Source of the DNA: Pseudomonadota bacterium
GTDB taxonomy: Bacteria > Hydrothermota > 32-111 > QNBC01
Direction of reading: 5' to 3'
Assembly (NCBI GenBank): GCA_011682715.1
Contig: JAACEC010000005.1
Coordinates: 1 to 18,283 of the forward strand
DNA: 18,283 bases
This document shows positions 1 through 7,108 of this stretch, piece by piece. Numbering within the stretch: position 1 is the first letter of the stretch; each line of letters opens with the position of its first letter. Position numbers and translations under genes: made by a program. The notes under the pieces were generated by a model that saw nothing but the letters and a program-made list of their open reading frames with translations, was not told the DNA's origin and searched no databases.

Positions 1-114
1 TGGGAAGGGGAAAGAGATTCAAAGTAGTTATAATTGAGATTGTCATGTAAATAGTATTTTTCGATATCCATATCAAAATATAGCATATTTATAATAATCG
101 TCAACAACAAAGCC

Positions 115-143
115 TTGAAATTTTCATGCAAATAAAATATAAT
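115..143 (+). promoter_or_regulatory. Sigma70-type promoter of the EamA permease gene
   Basis: A -35 box TTGAAA (115-120), a 17-base spacer and a perfect -10 box TATAAT (138-143). Only 8 bases separate the -10 box from the ATG at 152, so transcription should start at or within a couple of bases of the start codon, with no room for a ribosome binding site. Confidence 0.8.
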
Positions 144-151
144 CGTTTGTT

Positions 152-1027
152 ATGAAAAGGCAGAATAAAGCGTATGTTTTCGCTTTGTTAAGTGTTATTA
201 TGTGGTCAACAGTTGCCTCGGCTTTTAAAATAGCCCTGAGATATGTAAACTACCTCCAACTTCTTTTATATGCCTCTTTTACGGCAACGCTTGTGACTTT
301 TTTTGTCCTTCTTTTGCAAAAGAAGTTTGTTTTACTCAAAAGTTCTACATCAAAAGAGTTGAGTTACTCGGTTTTGATGGGGCTTGTTAATCCATTTTTA
401 TATTACATGGTTCTATTTAAATCCTATTCTTTACTTCCGGCACAGGAAGCCATGAGTATCAATTATTCATGGCCCGTAATGCTTGTGATATTTTCGGCTC
501 TGTTTTTAAAACAGAAGATAGGCATTAAGAAAATTTTGGCAATTACTCTTAGTTTTATCGGAGTGATTATTATTGCAACAAAGGGAGATATCTCATCGCT
601 GCGCTTTAATAACCCGCTTGGAGATACCCTTGCAATGTTTAGTTCAGTGATATGGGCGGGATTTTGGATAATGAATTTAAAGGATAAACGGGATGAAATT
701 GTAAAATTATTTTTATCGTTTTTGTCAGGATTTATTTTAATATTGGTATTAAATCTCATAACGAAAAATTTCGTACTGATAACAGGCAAAGCTTTGATTG
801 TTAACGTGTATGTGGGGCTTTTTGAAATGGGGGTTACTTTTGTCGTGTGGTTATATGCACTTAAATTATCCGAAACAACGGCTAAAGTAAGCAATTTTAT
901 GTACTTCACACCGTTTCTCTCCCTTTTGATAATTGCACTGGTTATAAAGGAGCATATCTATTTCACTACGGTTATAGGGATTCTGTTGGTTATAGGGGGA
1001 ATTGCAATGCAAAAATATTGGGATTAA
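152..1027 (+). CDS. EamA/DMT-superfamily permease
   Basis: The 291-residue product is almost entirely hydrophobic, with about ten predicted membrane segments. It has the two-fold internal repeat of the drug/metabolite transporter superfamily: one EamA unit at roughly residues 8-140 and a second beginning near GDTLAMFSSVIWAGFWI (about residue 157). Family members export or exchange small metabolites across the inner membrane; the substrate cannot be read from the sequence. The length is normal for a two-domain EamA protein. The start at 152 gives a basic, short N-terminus (MKRQNK) directly before the first membrane helix. It has no Shine-Dalgarno sequence, and its promoter ends only 8 bases upstream, so it is probably translated from a leaderless mRNA. 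It stands alone: the next promoter begins 27 bases after its stop codon, and no terminator is obvious between them. Confidence 0.85.
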   Translation: MKRQNKAYVFALLSVIMWSTVASAFKIALRYVNYLQLLLYASFTATLVTFFVLLLQKKFVLLKSSTSKELSYSVLMGLVNPFLYYMVLFKSYSLLPAQEAMSINYSWPVMLVIFSALFLKQKIGIKKILAITLSFIGVIIIATKGDISSLRFNNPLGDTLAMFSSVIWAGFWIMNLKDKRDEIVKLFLSFLSGFILILVLNLITKNFVLITGKALIVNVYVGLFEMGVTFVVWLYALKLSETTAKVSNFMYFTPFLSLLIIALVIKEHIYFTTVIGILLVIGGIAMQKYWD

Positions 1028-1054
1028 ATACGGGAGATAAATTCCGTTATTATA

Positions 1055-1083
1055 TTGACATCGGCGGATTAATTTTATATAAT
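1055..1083 (+). promoter_or_regulatory. Perfect-consensus promoter for tRNA-Gln and the prs operon
   Basis: TTGACA (1055-1060), 17 bases, TATAAT (1078-1083): a full match to the housekeeping sigma consensus. The tRNA begins 13 bases after the -10 box, leaving a 5' leader of about 6 nucleotides for RNase P. No terminator lies between the tRNA and prs, so this promoter probably drives the whole operon to the terminator at 4827-4858. Confidence 0.9.
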
Positions 1084-1096
1084 CAGGTTCTAAAAT

Positions 1097-1168
1097 TGGG
1101 GCGTAGGCAAGCGGCAAGCCACGGGTTTTTGGAGCCCGCAATCGTAGGTTCGAATCCTACCGCCCCAG
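1097..1168 (+). tRNA. tRNA-Gln (anticodon UUG)
   Basis: The full cloverleaf can be folded by eye. The acceptor stem is TGGGGCG (1097-1103) with CGCCCCA (1161-1167), and the discriminator is G1168. The D stem is GGC/GCC (1106-1108/1118-1120). The anticodon stem is 1122-1126/1134-1138 with loop TTTTGGA, so the anticodon is TTG at 1129-1131, reading CAA. The T arm is GTAGG-TTCGAAT-CCTAC (1144-1160). The U-G-G-G-G start is typical of glutamine tRNAs. CCA is not encoded (GTA follows the acceptor stem), so it must be added by nucleotidyltransferase. The prs start lies only 27 bases downstream, indicating a tRNA-mRNA cotranscript. Confidence 0.95.
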
Positions 1169-1195
1169 TAGTATGTTTTTTATAAAGGAAAGGTT

Positions 1196-2134
1196 ATGTA
1201 TAAAAAATTAAAAATTTTTGCCGGTAACTCGAATCTTCCGCTTGCGAGGGAAATAGCGGAACATATGGAAAGGCCACTCGGATCAGCGATTGTTACAAGG
1301 TTTTCCGATGGAGAAATATGGGTGAAAGTCAATGAGAATGTAAGGGGAGCGGATGTGTTTATCATTCAACCCACATTTCCGCCTTCGGATAATCTTATGG
1401 AGCTGTTGATTTTTATTGATGCGGTGAAAAGAGCATCGGCGAAAAGGATTACCGCTGTTATCCCGTATTACGGATATGCACGTCAGGATAAAAAGGATGA
1501 ACCTCGTGTACCGATTTCGGCTAAGTTAGTAGCCAATTTGCTGACCACCGCGGGGGCAAACAGGATTTTAACGGTGGATCTGCATTCTGAAACGATGCAG
1601 GGCTTTTTTGATATCCCCGTTGATCATCTGTATGCGGAACCGGTTCTTGTGGAGTACATAAAAAGCAAGAATATAAAAAACGTTATAGTGGTTTCTCCCG
1701 ACGCCGGAAGCGTTAAAAGGGCACGACATTTCGCAAGGCGTTTGGGTGACATACCCATTGCAATTATTGATAAGAGGAGGCCGAGACCGAATCAAGCTGA
1801 GGTTATGAATATCGTAGGTAATGTAAAGGGTAAGAACTGTATCATTATCGATGATATCGTTGATACCGCGGGAACATTAGTGGGGGCGGCAAAGGCACTG
1901 AGGAAAAAAAATGTGGAATCGATAACGGTTTGCTGTACCCACAGTTTATTGTCCGGTAATGCCATAGAGAGGATAGCAAATGCTGAAATAGACCAGTTTG
2001 TTACGACAAATACGATACCGATAGTAGAGAATAAAAGACTTGACAAAATGGTGGTTTTATCGTTGGCGAGTTTATTGAGTAAAGCAATTAACATTATTCA
2101 TGAAGAAAAATCATTGAGTACATTATTTTATTAG
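1196..2134 (+). CDS. prs: Ribose-phosphate pyrophosphokinase (PRPP synthetase)
   Basis: Makes 5-phosphoribosyl-1-diphosphate from ribose-5-phosphate and ATP in the cytoplasm, feeding purine, pyrimidine, NAD, histidine and tryptophan synthesis. At 312 residues it has the standard class I length. Visible motifs are the FSDGE stretch near residue 36, YYGYARQDKK (about 91-100), the metal-binding VDLHSETMQGFFDIPVDHLY (from about 126), the catalytic flexible loop around KRARHFARRLGD (about 180), and the PRPP-binding loop IIDDIVDTAGT (about 217-228). The ATG is preceded by AAGGAAAGG. It follows tRNA-Gln and precedes rplY and pth, an arrangement seen in many bacteria (prs-rplY-pth). It most likely relies on the tRNA promoter, because no separate promoter is visible. 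Confidence 0.97.
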   Translation: MYKKLKIFAGNSNLPLAREIAEHMERPLGSAIVTRFSDGEIWVKVNENVRGADVFIIQPTFPPSDNLMELLIFIDAVKRASAKRITAVIPYYGYARQDKKDEPRVPISAKLVANLLTTAGANRILTVDLHSETMQGFFDIPVDHLYAEPVLVEYIKSKNIKNVIVVSPDAGSVKRARHFARRLGDIPIAIIDKRRPRPNQAEVMNIVGNVKGKNCIIIDDIVDTAGTLVGAAKALRKKNVESITVCCTHSLLSGNAIERIANAEIDQFVTTNTIPIVENKRLDKMVVLSLASLLSKAINIIHEEKSLSTLFY

Positions 2135-2150
2135 AATATAGGAGGCTTAT

Positions 2151-2798
2151 ATGAACGAATTTGGCATCAAGGTAAATATAAGAAAGAGAATGGGGAAGGA
2201 AGAGGCGAAAAAATTGAGAAGGGAAGGAATAATCCCGGGTATTATATACGGTTCCGGTGAAGAGACGATTCCCATAAAGGTAGACAATAAGACACTTCTT
2301 GATTTGTTGAGAAAAATACCTTCGGAGAGTACCGTTATAAATCTCGACGTCGAAGGGAAAAGCAAAATGGGGATTATTCAGGACATACAAATACACCCGT
2401 TGCACGGTGTACCCACCCATATTGATTTCAGAATTGTCCATAAAGGAGAAACCGTTAAGGTCACCGTTCCCATCGTGCTTGAAGGTACTGCCGTCGGTAT
2501 TAAAGAAGGCGGATTGTTGGGGCAGATTATTTATGACATAGATATCGAAACTACACCGATGAATATGCCCGGAAAGATCGTTTGCGATATTACCGACATG
2601 AAAGTGGGTGATAAAATTTACGTAAAGGATCTTGAAGTCGGAGATGCCAAGGTTCTCCATAATCTTGATAACGTTGTCGCCGAGGTCGTCATACCTCACG
2701 TACAAGTTGAAGAGGTGCCGGAAGAAGAGGTCGAAGAAGGAGAGGTTCAGGAACCTGAAGTTATAAATGAAAAGAAAGAAGAGGAAAAATCGGAATAA
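2151..2798 (+). CDS. rplY: 50S ribosomal protein L25, long Ctc/TL5 type
   Basis: Binds 5S rRNA in the large ribosomal subunit. The 215-residue product is the long Ctc-type form: an N-terminal L25 domain (about 1-92, starting FGIKVNIRKRMGKEEAKKLR and containing PGIIYG), then the beta-rich C-terminal TL5 domain (about 100-185), then a highly acidic tail of Glu/Lys repeats (about 187-215). The start codon follows a strong SD (ATAGGAGG, 2138-2145). The stop codon abuts the pth ATG, so the two are likely translationally coupled. The acidic low-complexity tail is common but variable in this family. Confidence 0.95.
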   Translation: MNEFGIKVNIRKRMGKEEAKKLRREGIIPGIIYGSGEETIPIKVDNKTLLDLLRKIPSESTVINLDVEGKSKMGIIQDIQIHPLHGVPTHIDFRIVHKGETVKVTVPIVLEGTAVGIKEGGLLGQIIYDIDIETTPMNMPGKIVCDITDMKVGDKIYVKDLEVGDAKVLHNLDNVVAEVVIPHVQVEEVPEEEVEEGEVQEPEVINEKKEEEKSE

Positions 2799-3371
2799 AT
2801 GAAACGGCTGGTAATCGGTTTGGGTAATCCCGGAGATACGTATCGTCACACAAGGCATAACATAGGCTTCGTGGTGGCGGATCGCCTTGCGGAACTATTA
2901 AAAAAGCGTTTTGCTGCGGGGAAAGGAGAATATTCATACTTTGAGTGTGATGTTGAAAAACACCATTTGATAGTGGCAAAGCCGACTACCTATATGAATT
3001 TGATCGGCAGAGCCGTAGCTGAGTTAATCGACTTATATAATATCGACGAAACTAAGATGATGGTAATCTGCGACGATTTGAATCTCCCGTTTGGACAGAT
3101 AAGAATAAGGGAAAGGGGAAGTTCCGGAGGACACAAAGGACTGGAATCGATTATTTATTCTCTCGAGAACGACAGATTCCCGAGGTTGAGGGTAGGCATC
3201 GGTTGTCCCGAGGACTCCGAGGCAAAGGATTATGTTTTGGAGAAATTCGGGGACGATGAAAAAGCGGAGTTGAACGGAATTGTAAATGATGCTGCCAAAG
3301 CCGTTTTGGAATGGGTAAACAGGGGAATCGTTTCTGCAATGAACAGGTACAATGTAAAGTTAACACACTAA
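2799..3371 (+). CDS. pth: Peptidyl-tRNA hydrolase
   Basis: Releases tRNA from prematurely dissociated peptidyl-tRNAs and is essential in most bacteria. The 190-residue protein carries the family signature GLGNPGDTYRHTRHNIGF (residues 7-24) with the catalytic His at residue 20. KPTTYMNLIG follows near residue 66, then the conserved CDDLNLPFGQIRIRERGSSG region (about 91-110) including the catalytic Asp. The length is normal. The ATG follows the rplY stop directly with no gap. No strong SD is visible, so initiation probably depends on coupling to rplY. rpsF starts 13 bases after its stop. Confidence 0.97.
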   Translation: MKRLVIGLGNPGDTYRHTRHNIGFVVADRLAELLKKRFAAGKGEYSYFECDVEKHHLIVAKPTTYMNLIGRAVAELIDLYNIDETKMMVICDDLNLPFGQIRIRERGSSGGHKGLESIIYSLENDRFPRLRVGIGCPEDSEAKDYVLEKFGDDEKAELNGIVNDAAKAVLEWVNRGIVSAMNRYNVKLTH

Positions 3372-3384
3372 TAGGAGGTGCATT

Positions 3385-3666
3385 TTGCACAATTACGAAA
3401 GTCTCTTTATACTAAATCCTGAACTTGATGAAACTGCCATTGACAATCTCATTGATTTTATACAAAAATCAATGGAAGAGTCAGGTAAAGTTAAAGAGGT
3501 TAACCGCTGGGGACTTAAAAGATTGGCTTACCCCATCAAAAAGCATAATAACGGGTTCTATGTTTTATTTGAGTATGAGTCAAAACCAGAGGTTATCTCC
3601 AAACTTAAAGAAGAATGGAAGATCAAAGACGGCATGGTCAGATTTAATGTCATCAGGAAAAAGTAG
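3385..3666 (+). CDS. rpsF: 30S ribosomal protein S6
   Basis: Small-subunit protein that forms a dimer with S18 on the 16S rRNA central domain. The 93-residue product has the usual S6 features: NYESLFILNPELDE at the N-terminus and the VNRWGLKRLAYPIKKHNNGFY segment around residues 40-60. The start codon is TTG at 3385, supported by a strong SD (AGGAGG, 3373-3378) at correct spacing and by the family N-terminus; no better ATG exists. It heads the rpsF-ssb-rpsR-rplI block conserved across bacteria. It lacks the glutamate tail extension seen in some proteobacteria. Confidence 0.96.
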   Translation: MHNYESLFILNPELDETAIDNLIDFIQKSMEESGKVKEVNRWGLKRLAYPIKKHNNGFYVLFEYESKPEVISKLKEEWKIKDGMVRFNVIRKK

Positions 3667-3674
3667 GTGTATTT

Positions 3675-4127
3675 ATGGCTGAATTAAAAATGCCCAACAT
3701 CAATAAGATAATCATCACTGGTAGACTTACGAGGGATCCGGATGTTAGGTTCACGAAGTCCAATCAAGTTGTTGTCAATTTTGATATAGCCAATAATCAT
3801 GCTTATAAGGATGGTGCGACTAACGAATGGAAGAAATTGACAACATTTGTTCGTGTTACATTATACGGCAATCTCGGTGACAGGGTGAAAGAAAAATTGC
3901 ATAAAGGTACACCGGTGTTCGTTGAGGGCAGATTTCAGGAAGAAACCTGGACAACTTCGGATAACCAGCAGAGAAAGGCATACAAAATCATTGGAAGCAA
4001 AATTCAAATACTTGAAAAGAGTGTTGAATACGCAGATGCGGTGATTGAAAAGGACGAAGAGGTTCCTGAGAACGAACCCCAAAAAAAGATAAAAGACAGT
4101 GAAGAGCTTGATGATCTTCCGTTTTAG
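3675..4127 (+). CDS. ssb: Single-stranded DNA-binding protein
   Basis: Coats single-stranded DNA in replication, recombination and repair. The 150-residue product has an N-terminal OB fold (about 5-110), with NKIIITGRLTRDPDVRFTKS at the start and the GNLGDRVKEKLHKGTPVFVEG strand region. A short acidic linker follows, ending in DDLPF, the classic C-terminal tip that docks SSB-interacting proteins. The gene lies between rpsF and rpsR, its standard position. The gap from rpsF is 8 bases. The next gene's SD (GAAGGAGG) directly follows the stop. Confidence 0.97.
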   Translation: MAELKMPNINKIIITGRLTRDPDVRFTKSNQVVVNFDIANNHAYKDGATNEWKKLTTFVRVTLYGNLGDRVKEKLHKGTPVFVEGRFQEETWTTSDNQQRKAYKIIGSKIQILEKSVEYADAVIEKDEEVPENEPQKKIKDSEELDDLPF

Positions 4128-4138
4128 AAGGAGGCAAT

Positions 4139-4360
4139 ATGGCACGAAAACAAACCAAATGCAGATTCTGTAATGATAAAAATCTTGAAATAGACTACAA
4201 AAACGTTGATTCGCTCAAACAGTTTATAAGTGATACAGGGAAGATGCTCCCGAGAAGAGTCACAAAAGTTTGTCTAAAACATCAGAGAAAACTCTCGAAA
4301 GAGATCAAAAGAGCAAGAGAAATGGCATTGATTCCATTTGTGGTTGACATATACAAATAA
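4139..4360 (+). CDS. rpsR: 30S ribosomal protein S18
   Basis: Partner of S6 on the 30S platform. The 73-residue product contains CRFC near residues 8-11 and VCLKHQRKLSKEIKRAREMA in the C-terminal half. The CxxC plus a later Cys/His pair suggests the zinc-binding (C+) form of S18, which is an inference from spacing. The SD is a strong AAGGAGG. The length is normal for the family. Confidence 0.97.
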   Translation: MARKQTKCRFCNDKNLEIDYKNVDSLKQFISDTGKMLPRRVTKVCLKHQRKLSKEIKRAREMALIPFVVDIYK

Positions 4361-4372
4361 GGGAGAGGTGTT

Positions 4373-4816
4373 ATGGAAATTATTTTATTAAAACAGATGG
4401 AAAAACTCGGGAAGATAGGGGATGTGGTCAAGGTAAAGGATGGCTATGCACGCAACTATCTGTTACCGAAAGGTTACGCCATTATAGCCAGTGAGAGTAA
4501 CCTCAAAAAGGTACAGCACATCGTATCTTCGGCGAAGAAAAAACTTATGAAACTCAAAGATGATGCCGAGTCACTGAAAGAAGCGTTGTCAAAACTCTCC
4601 TTAACCGTTACCGTAAAGGCGGGAGAAGAGGACAAATTGTACGGTTCCGTGACAACTGCTGATATAGAGGAGCTTTTGAAAAAAGAGGAATATGACATTG
4701 ATAAAAAGAAAATAGTGCTTGACGAACCCATTAAAAAACTCGGTGTTTACGATGTGAAAATAAAAATTCATCCCGAAGTTGTCGGTACCGTTAAATTATG
4801 GGTAGTAAAAGAGTAG
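4373..4816 (+). CDS. rplI: 50S ribosomal protein L9
   Basis: Binds domain V of 23S rRNA near the L1 stalk. The 147-residue product has the N-terminal L9 signature (EKLGKIGDVVKVKDGYARNYLLPKG, about residues 10-34), the long connecting helix rich in Lys/Glu (about 40-75), and a C-terminal domain ending VGTVKLWVVKE. It is preceded by GGGAGAGG. It is the last gene of the translation operon: a strong intrinsic terminator starts 10 bases after its stop codon. An in-frame ATG for the next reading frame lies within its last codons (4798), but the better start for that gene is 4825. Confidence 0.96.
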   Translation: MEIILLKQMEKLGKIGDVVKVKDGYARNYLLPKGYAIIASESNLKKVQHIVSSAKKKLMKLKDDAESLKEALSKLSLTVTVKAGEEDKLYGSVTTADIEELLKKEEYDIDKKKIVLDEPIKKLGVYDVKIKIHPEVVGTVKLWVVKE

Positions 4817-4824
4817 ATTTTATA

Positions 4825-6468
4825 GTGAGGAGGGTTTTATTTACCCTCCTCTTTTTTTATGTTTCAGTAGTTGTATTCGGTAATAGTAACGAAAAAGCTA
4901 TTCTCAATTACACGAAAGCTCAATATCTTGCCCAGGAAGGTAAAATCGAAAGAGCCGAAAAGCTCTATATAAAGGCTTACAAACTCTCGAAGAATCCCGA
5001 AATATTAAGTGCGTTAATAAGAGATGAAATGTCATATAATCGTTTTAAAAGGGCGAATCGCTGGATAAGGGAGTATGAAAAGAACTTTGAGATCGATTCG
5101 ACAATATTGAAGATAAAAGCTGTTTATTTCTATGATACCGGCGAGAACGATTCTCTTCCTGAGATATACGACAAATTGTATGATTTGGGTGAGCGGGATA
5201 ACAATTTCATGAAAGTTTACATAAACGAGATGTTTAACAATAAAAAATACGATAAATCGTTAAAAATTCTGAATGACAACAGGGATTTGTTGCCTGAGTA
5301 TATTTACTATAAAAACAAAGCGGTTTTGTTTAACACACTAAGGGATTATGACAGTAGTTTATCCTATTTCGATTCTTTGAAAACATTGGGGGATACTTTT
5401 ACAAACTATGTAATTACGGGGAAAGCCATGGTTTATGAATCGGAGGGGGATTTAAAAAAAGCGATTAGTTTATATGAGCGACTTCCCGGTAATATTTATG
5501 TGAAGGATAAACTTGCGGATCTCTATTACCAGATAGGCGAATTCAATAAGCTGAAGGGAATATTAGACACCCTCCTCTATATAAATCCAAATAATGCACG
5601 ATACTGGAGATATATGGGAAGGATATCGGAGAAAGAGGATAACATACAATACGCTTTTGCCTATTATTTCACTTCTCAGGGATTGGATTCCACTGAATAT
5701 CTTTCATGTTATTTCCTCGGTAATTTGTACACTCTTTATAAGGATTTTAATCGGTCGGAAATATGGTACAAACAATCGGTGAAACGCTACCCTAATTTCA
5801 AGGACGGATACTACAAGGTCGTTTTAGCGAATATTCAATTGTCGAGGACAGATTCCGCATGGGTATATCTGAATAAAGCACTTAAACGTTTCACATTTAA
5901 TGATACTGATTACATTTACAATTTGAAAGGGCAGTTGTTATATGCAAAAGGGAAGTATGATAAAGCGGAATTATATCTTTTGAGATTTCCTAATGACGAA
6001 TACGATGCGGTGCTACTAGCGGATGTGTATGCAACGAAAGACAGTACGGGAAAAGCGATAGCAATTTACAGAGAATTAATTAAAAAAGATTCGACTAACG
6101 GTAATCTGTACAATAATTTGGGATATACGATGGCGGAAGTATGTGATACCTGCAATTTGGATACAGCCGAACACTATATAGACAAAGCAATTGAGATATC
6201 TCCGGAGAATCCCTATTCCCTTGATAGTAAGGGATATGTTTTATACAAAAAGGGAAAATACGAAAGGGCAATGGATTACTATAAAAGTTCCTTAAATTTG
6301 CAAGAATACGGTCTTGTTTATTATCATATGGCTCTTGTGGAATTAGCGGAAGGAAATGAAAATAGTGCGATAAAGTACATTAAGAATGCAATGCGATTTA
6401 AAAATTCAATAAAACCGGAAACGTATAAAAAGATTGTAAAACTTGCCAAAAGATTGGGAGTTAAATAA
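4825..6468 (+). CDS. Exported tetratricopeptide-repeat (TPR) protein
   Basis: The product is about 547 residues if started at GTG 4825. That start gives an ideal signal peptide: two arginines, then a hydrophobic core LFTLLFFYVSVVVFG. An in-frame ATG at 4798 exists inside rplI, but it adds only nine residues read from rplI codons and has no SD. The mature part is a chain of degenerate TPR helices (for example ILNYTKAQYLAQEGKIERAEKLYIKAYK, YNNLGYTMAEV, LDSKGYVLYKKGKYERAMDYY) and ends in a Lys-rich tail. TPR superhelices scaffold protein-protein contacts, and the signal peptide places this one in the periplasm or envelope; the partner is unknown. No cleavage Cys is visible, so it does not look like a lipoprotein. 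The gene overlaps an intrinsic terminator at its 5' end and the rnc gene by 8 bases at its 3' end. Confidence 0.85.
   Translation: MRRVLFTLLFFYVSVVVFGNSNEKAILNYTKAQYLAQEGKIERAEKLYIKAYKLSKNPEILSALIRDEMSYNRFKRANRWIREYEKNFEIDSTILKIKAVYFYDTGENDSLPEIYDKLYDLGERDNNFMKVYINEMFNNKKYDKSLKILNDNRDLLPEYIYYKNKAVLFNTLRDYDSSLSYFDSLKTLGDTFTNYVITGKAMVYESEGDLKKAISLYERLPGNIYVKDKLADLYYQIGEFNKLKGILDTLLYINPNNARYWRYMGRISEKEDNIQYAFAYYFTSQGLDSTEYLSCYFLGNLYTLYKDFNRSEIWYKQSVKRYPNFKDGYYKVVLANIQLSRTDSAWVYLNKALKRFTFNDTDYIYNLKGQLLYAKGKYDKAELYLLRFPNDEYDAVLLADVYATKDSTGKAIAIYRELIKKDSTNGNLYNNLGYTMAEVCDTCNLDTAEHYIDKAIEISPENPYSLDSKGYVLYKKGKYERAMDYYKSSLNLQEYGLVYYHMALVELAEGNENSAIKYIKNAMRFKNSIKPETYKKIVKLAKRLGVK
4827..4858 (+). terminator. 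Intrinsic terminator after rplI, embedded in the TPR gene's signal-peptide codons
   Basis: Perfect 9-bp stem GAGGAGGGT (4827-4835) / ACCCTCCTC (4843-4851), a 7-base loop TTTATTT and an immediate run of seven Ts (4852-4858). This is a textbook Rho-independent terminator for the tRNA-prs-rplI transcript. It acts only on the + strand, since the complement has no U tract. It overlaps codons 1-11 of the downstream gene if that gene starts at GTG 4825. Confidence 0.92.
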
Positions 6469-7108
6469 TATTTAGTTCTTTTAAAGCATGAGAAGCCGCG
6501 TCATTCTCGGCAATCTTTTTACTGTTTCCTTTACCCAGAGCGGCCGTTTTATTTTCAACAATAACTTCCGAAGTGTATCCGTTTCCATTTGTATATGTTT
6601 TGTAAAGCGGTAAAGAATTAAATCGCTTAAGAACATAACTTTGCAATTTACCCTTGTAATTCCTATCAATATCAAAGGGAACGGAATCAATATCGAATTG
6701 CCTTAAAATAAAATCTTTGGCATCCTTAAGTCCGTTTGAAATATAAATGGCAGCAATAACCGCTTCCAGTGCACTGCTTAAAATAGATGGTTTGAGATCT
6801 CCCTGGGATTGTATTTCCCCTTTACCGAGAAGAATATAATTGTTCAATTTTAACTTTTTAGCAATTTCGGCAAGATATTCACCGCTAACCAAAAAACTTT
6901 TGAGTCTGGACATATCCCCGGATGTAGCATCGTTAAATTTATCGAAGAGGTAATTTGTTACTACGGAATTCAGTATGGAGTCACCTAAAAATTCCAAACG
7001 GTCGTTGTTAGGGAATGAGTGGGACTTGTGAGTTAAAGCGAGTCGGAGAATGTTTGTGTCTTTAAAATCGATACCTAAAACACTCTCCAACTCGTTTAAA
7101 TCATTCAT
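6461..7108 (-). CDS. rnc: Ribonuclease III
   Basis: Cuts double-stranded RNA in rRNA maturation and mRNA turnover. The 215-residue protein has the catalytic domain with signature NNDRLEFLGDSILNSV (about 34-49, including acidic metal ligands), a second acidic site in SSALEAVIAAIY (about residue 113), and a C-terminal double-stranded RNA-binding domain (about 147-215, NYKGKLQSYVLKRFNSLPLY onward and GKGNSKKIAENDAASHAL). The length is normal. It overlaps fabF by 8 bases (ATGAATGA) and has no visible SD, so translation is probably coupled to fabF. Its 3' end overlaps the convergent TPR gene, leaving no room for a terminator between the two operons. Confidence 0.96.
   Translation of the reverse strand: MNDLNELESVLGIDFKDTNILRLALTHKSHSFPNNDRLEFLGDSILNSVVTNYLFDKFNDATSGDMSRLKSFLVSGEYLAEIAKKLKLNNYILLGKGEIQSQGDLKPSILSSALEAVIAAIYISNGLKDAKDFILRQFDIDSVPFDIDRNYKGKLQSYVLKRFNSLPLYKTYTNGNGYTSEVIVENKTAALGKGNSKKIAENDAASHALKELNII

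Noticed and set aside
66..82. GATATCCATATC inverted repeat as a terminator of an upstream gene
   Set aside because: The stem is only four to five A/T-rich pairs with no supporting U tract on a GC stem. It is too weak to call.
463..909. Long minus-strand frame opposite the EamA permease gene
   Set aside because: It is antisense to a well-supported membrane protein gene, has no family resemblance and no RBS; it is a shadow of the coding strand.
2094..2858. 254-residue minus-strand frame opposite rplY
   Set aside because: It is rich in Phe, Asn and Tyr, as expected when the Glu/Lys-rich rplY is read in antisense. It has no RBS or recognisable domain.
3300..3384. S6:S18-type autoregulatory RNA motif before rpsF
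   Set aside because: The gap before rpsF is 13 bases and the needed structured leader with a CCG loop would fall inside pth. I could not fold a convincing match by eye.
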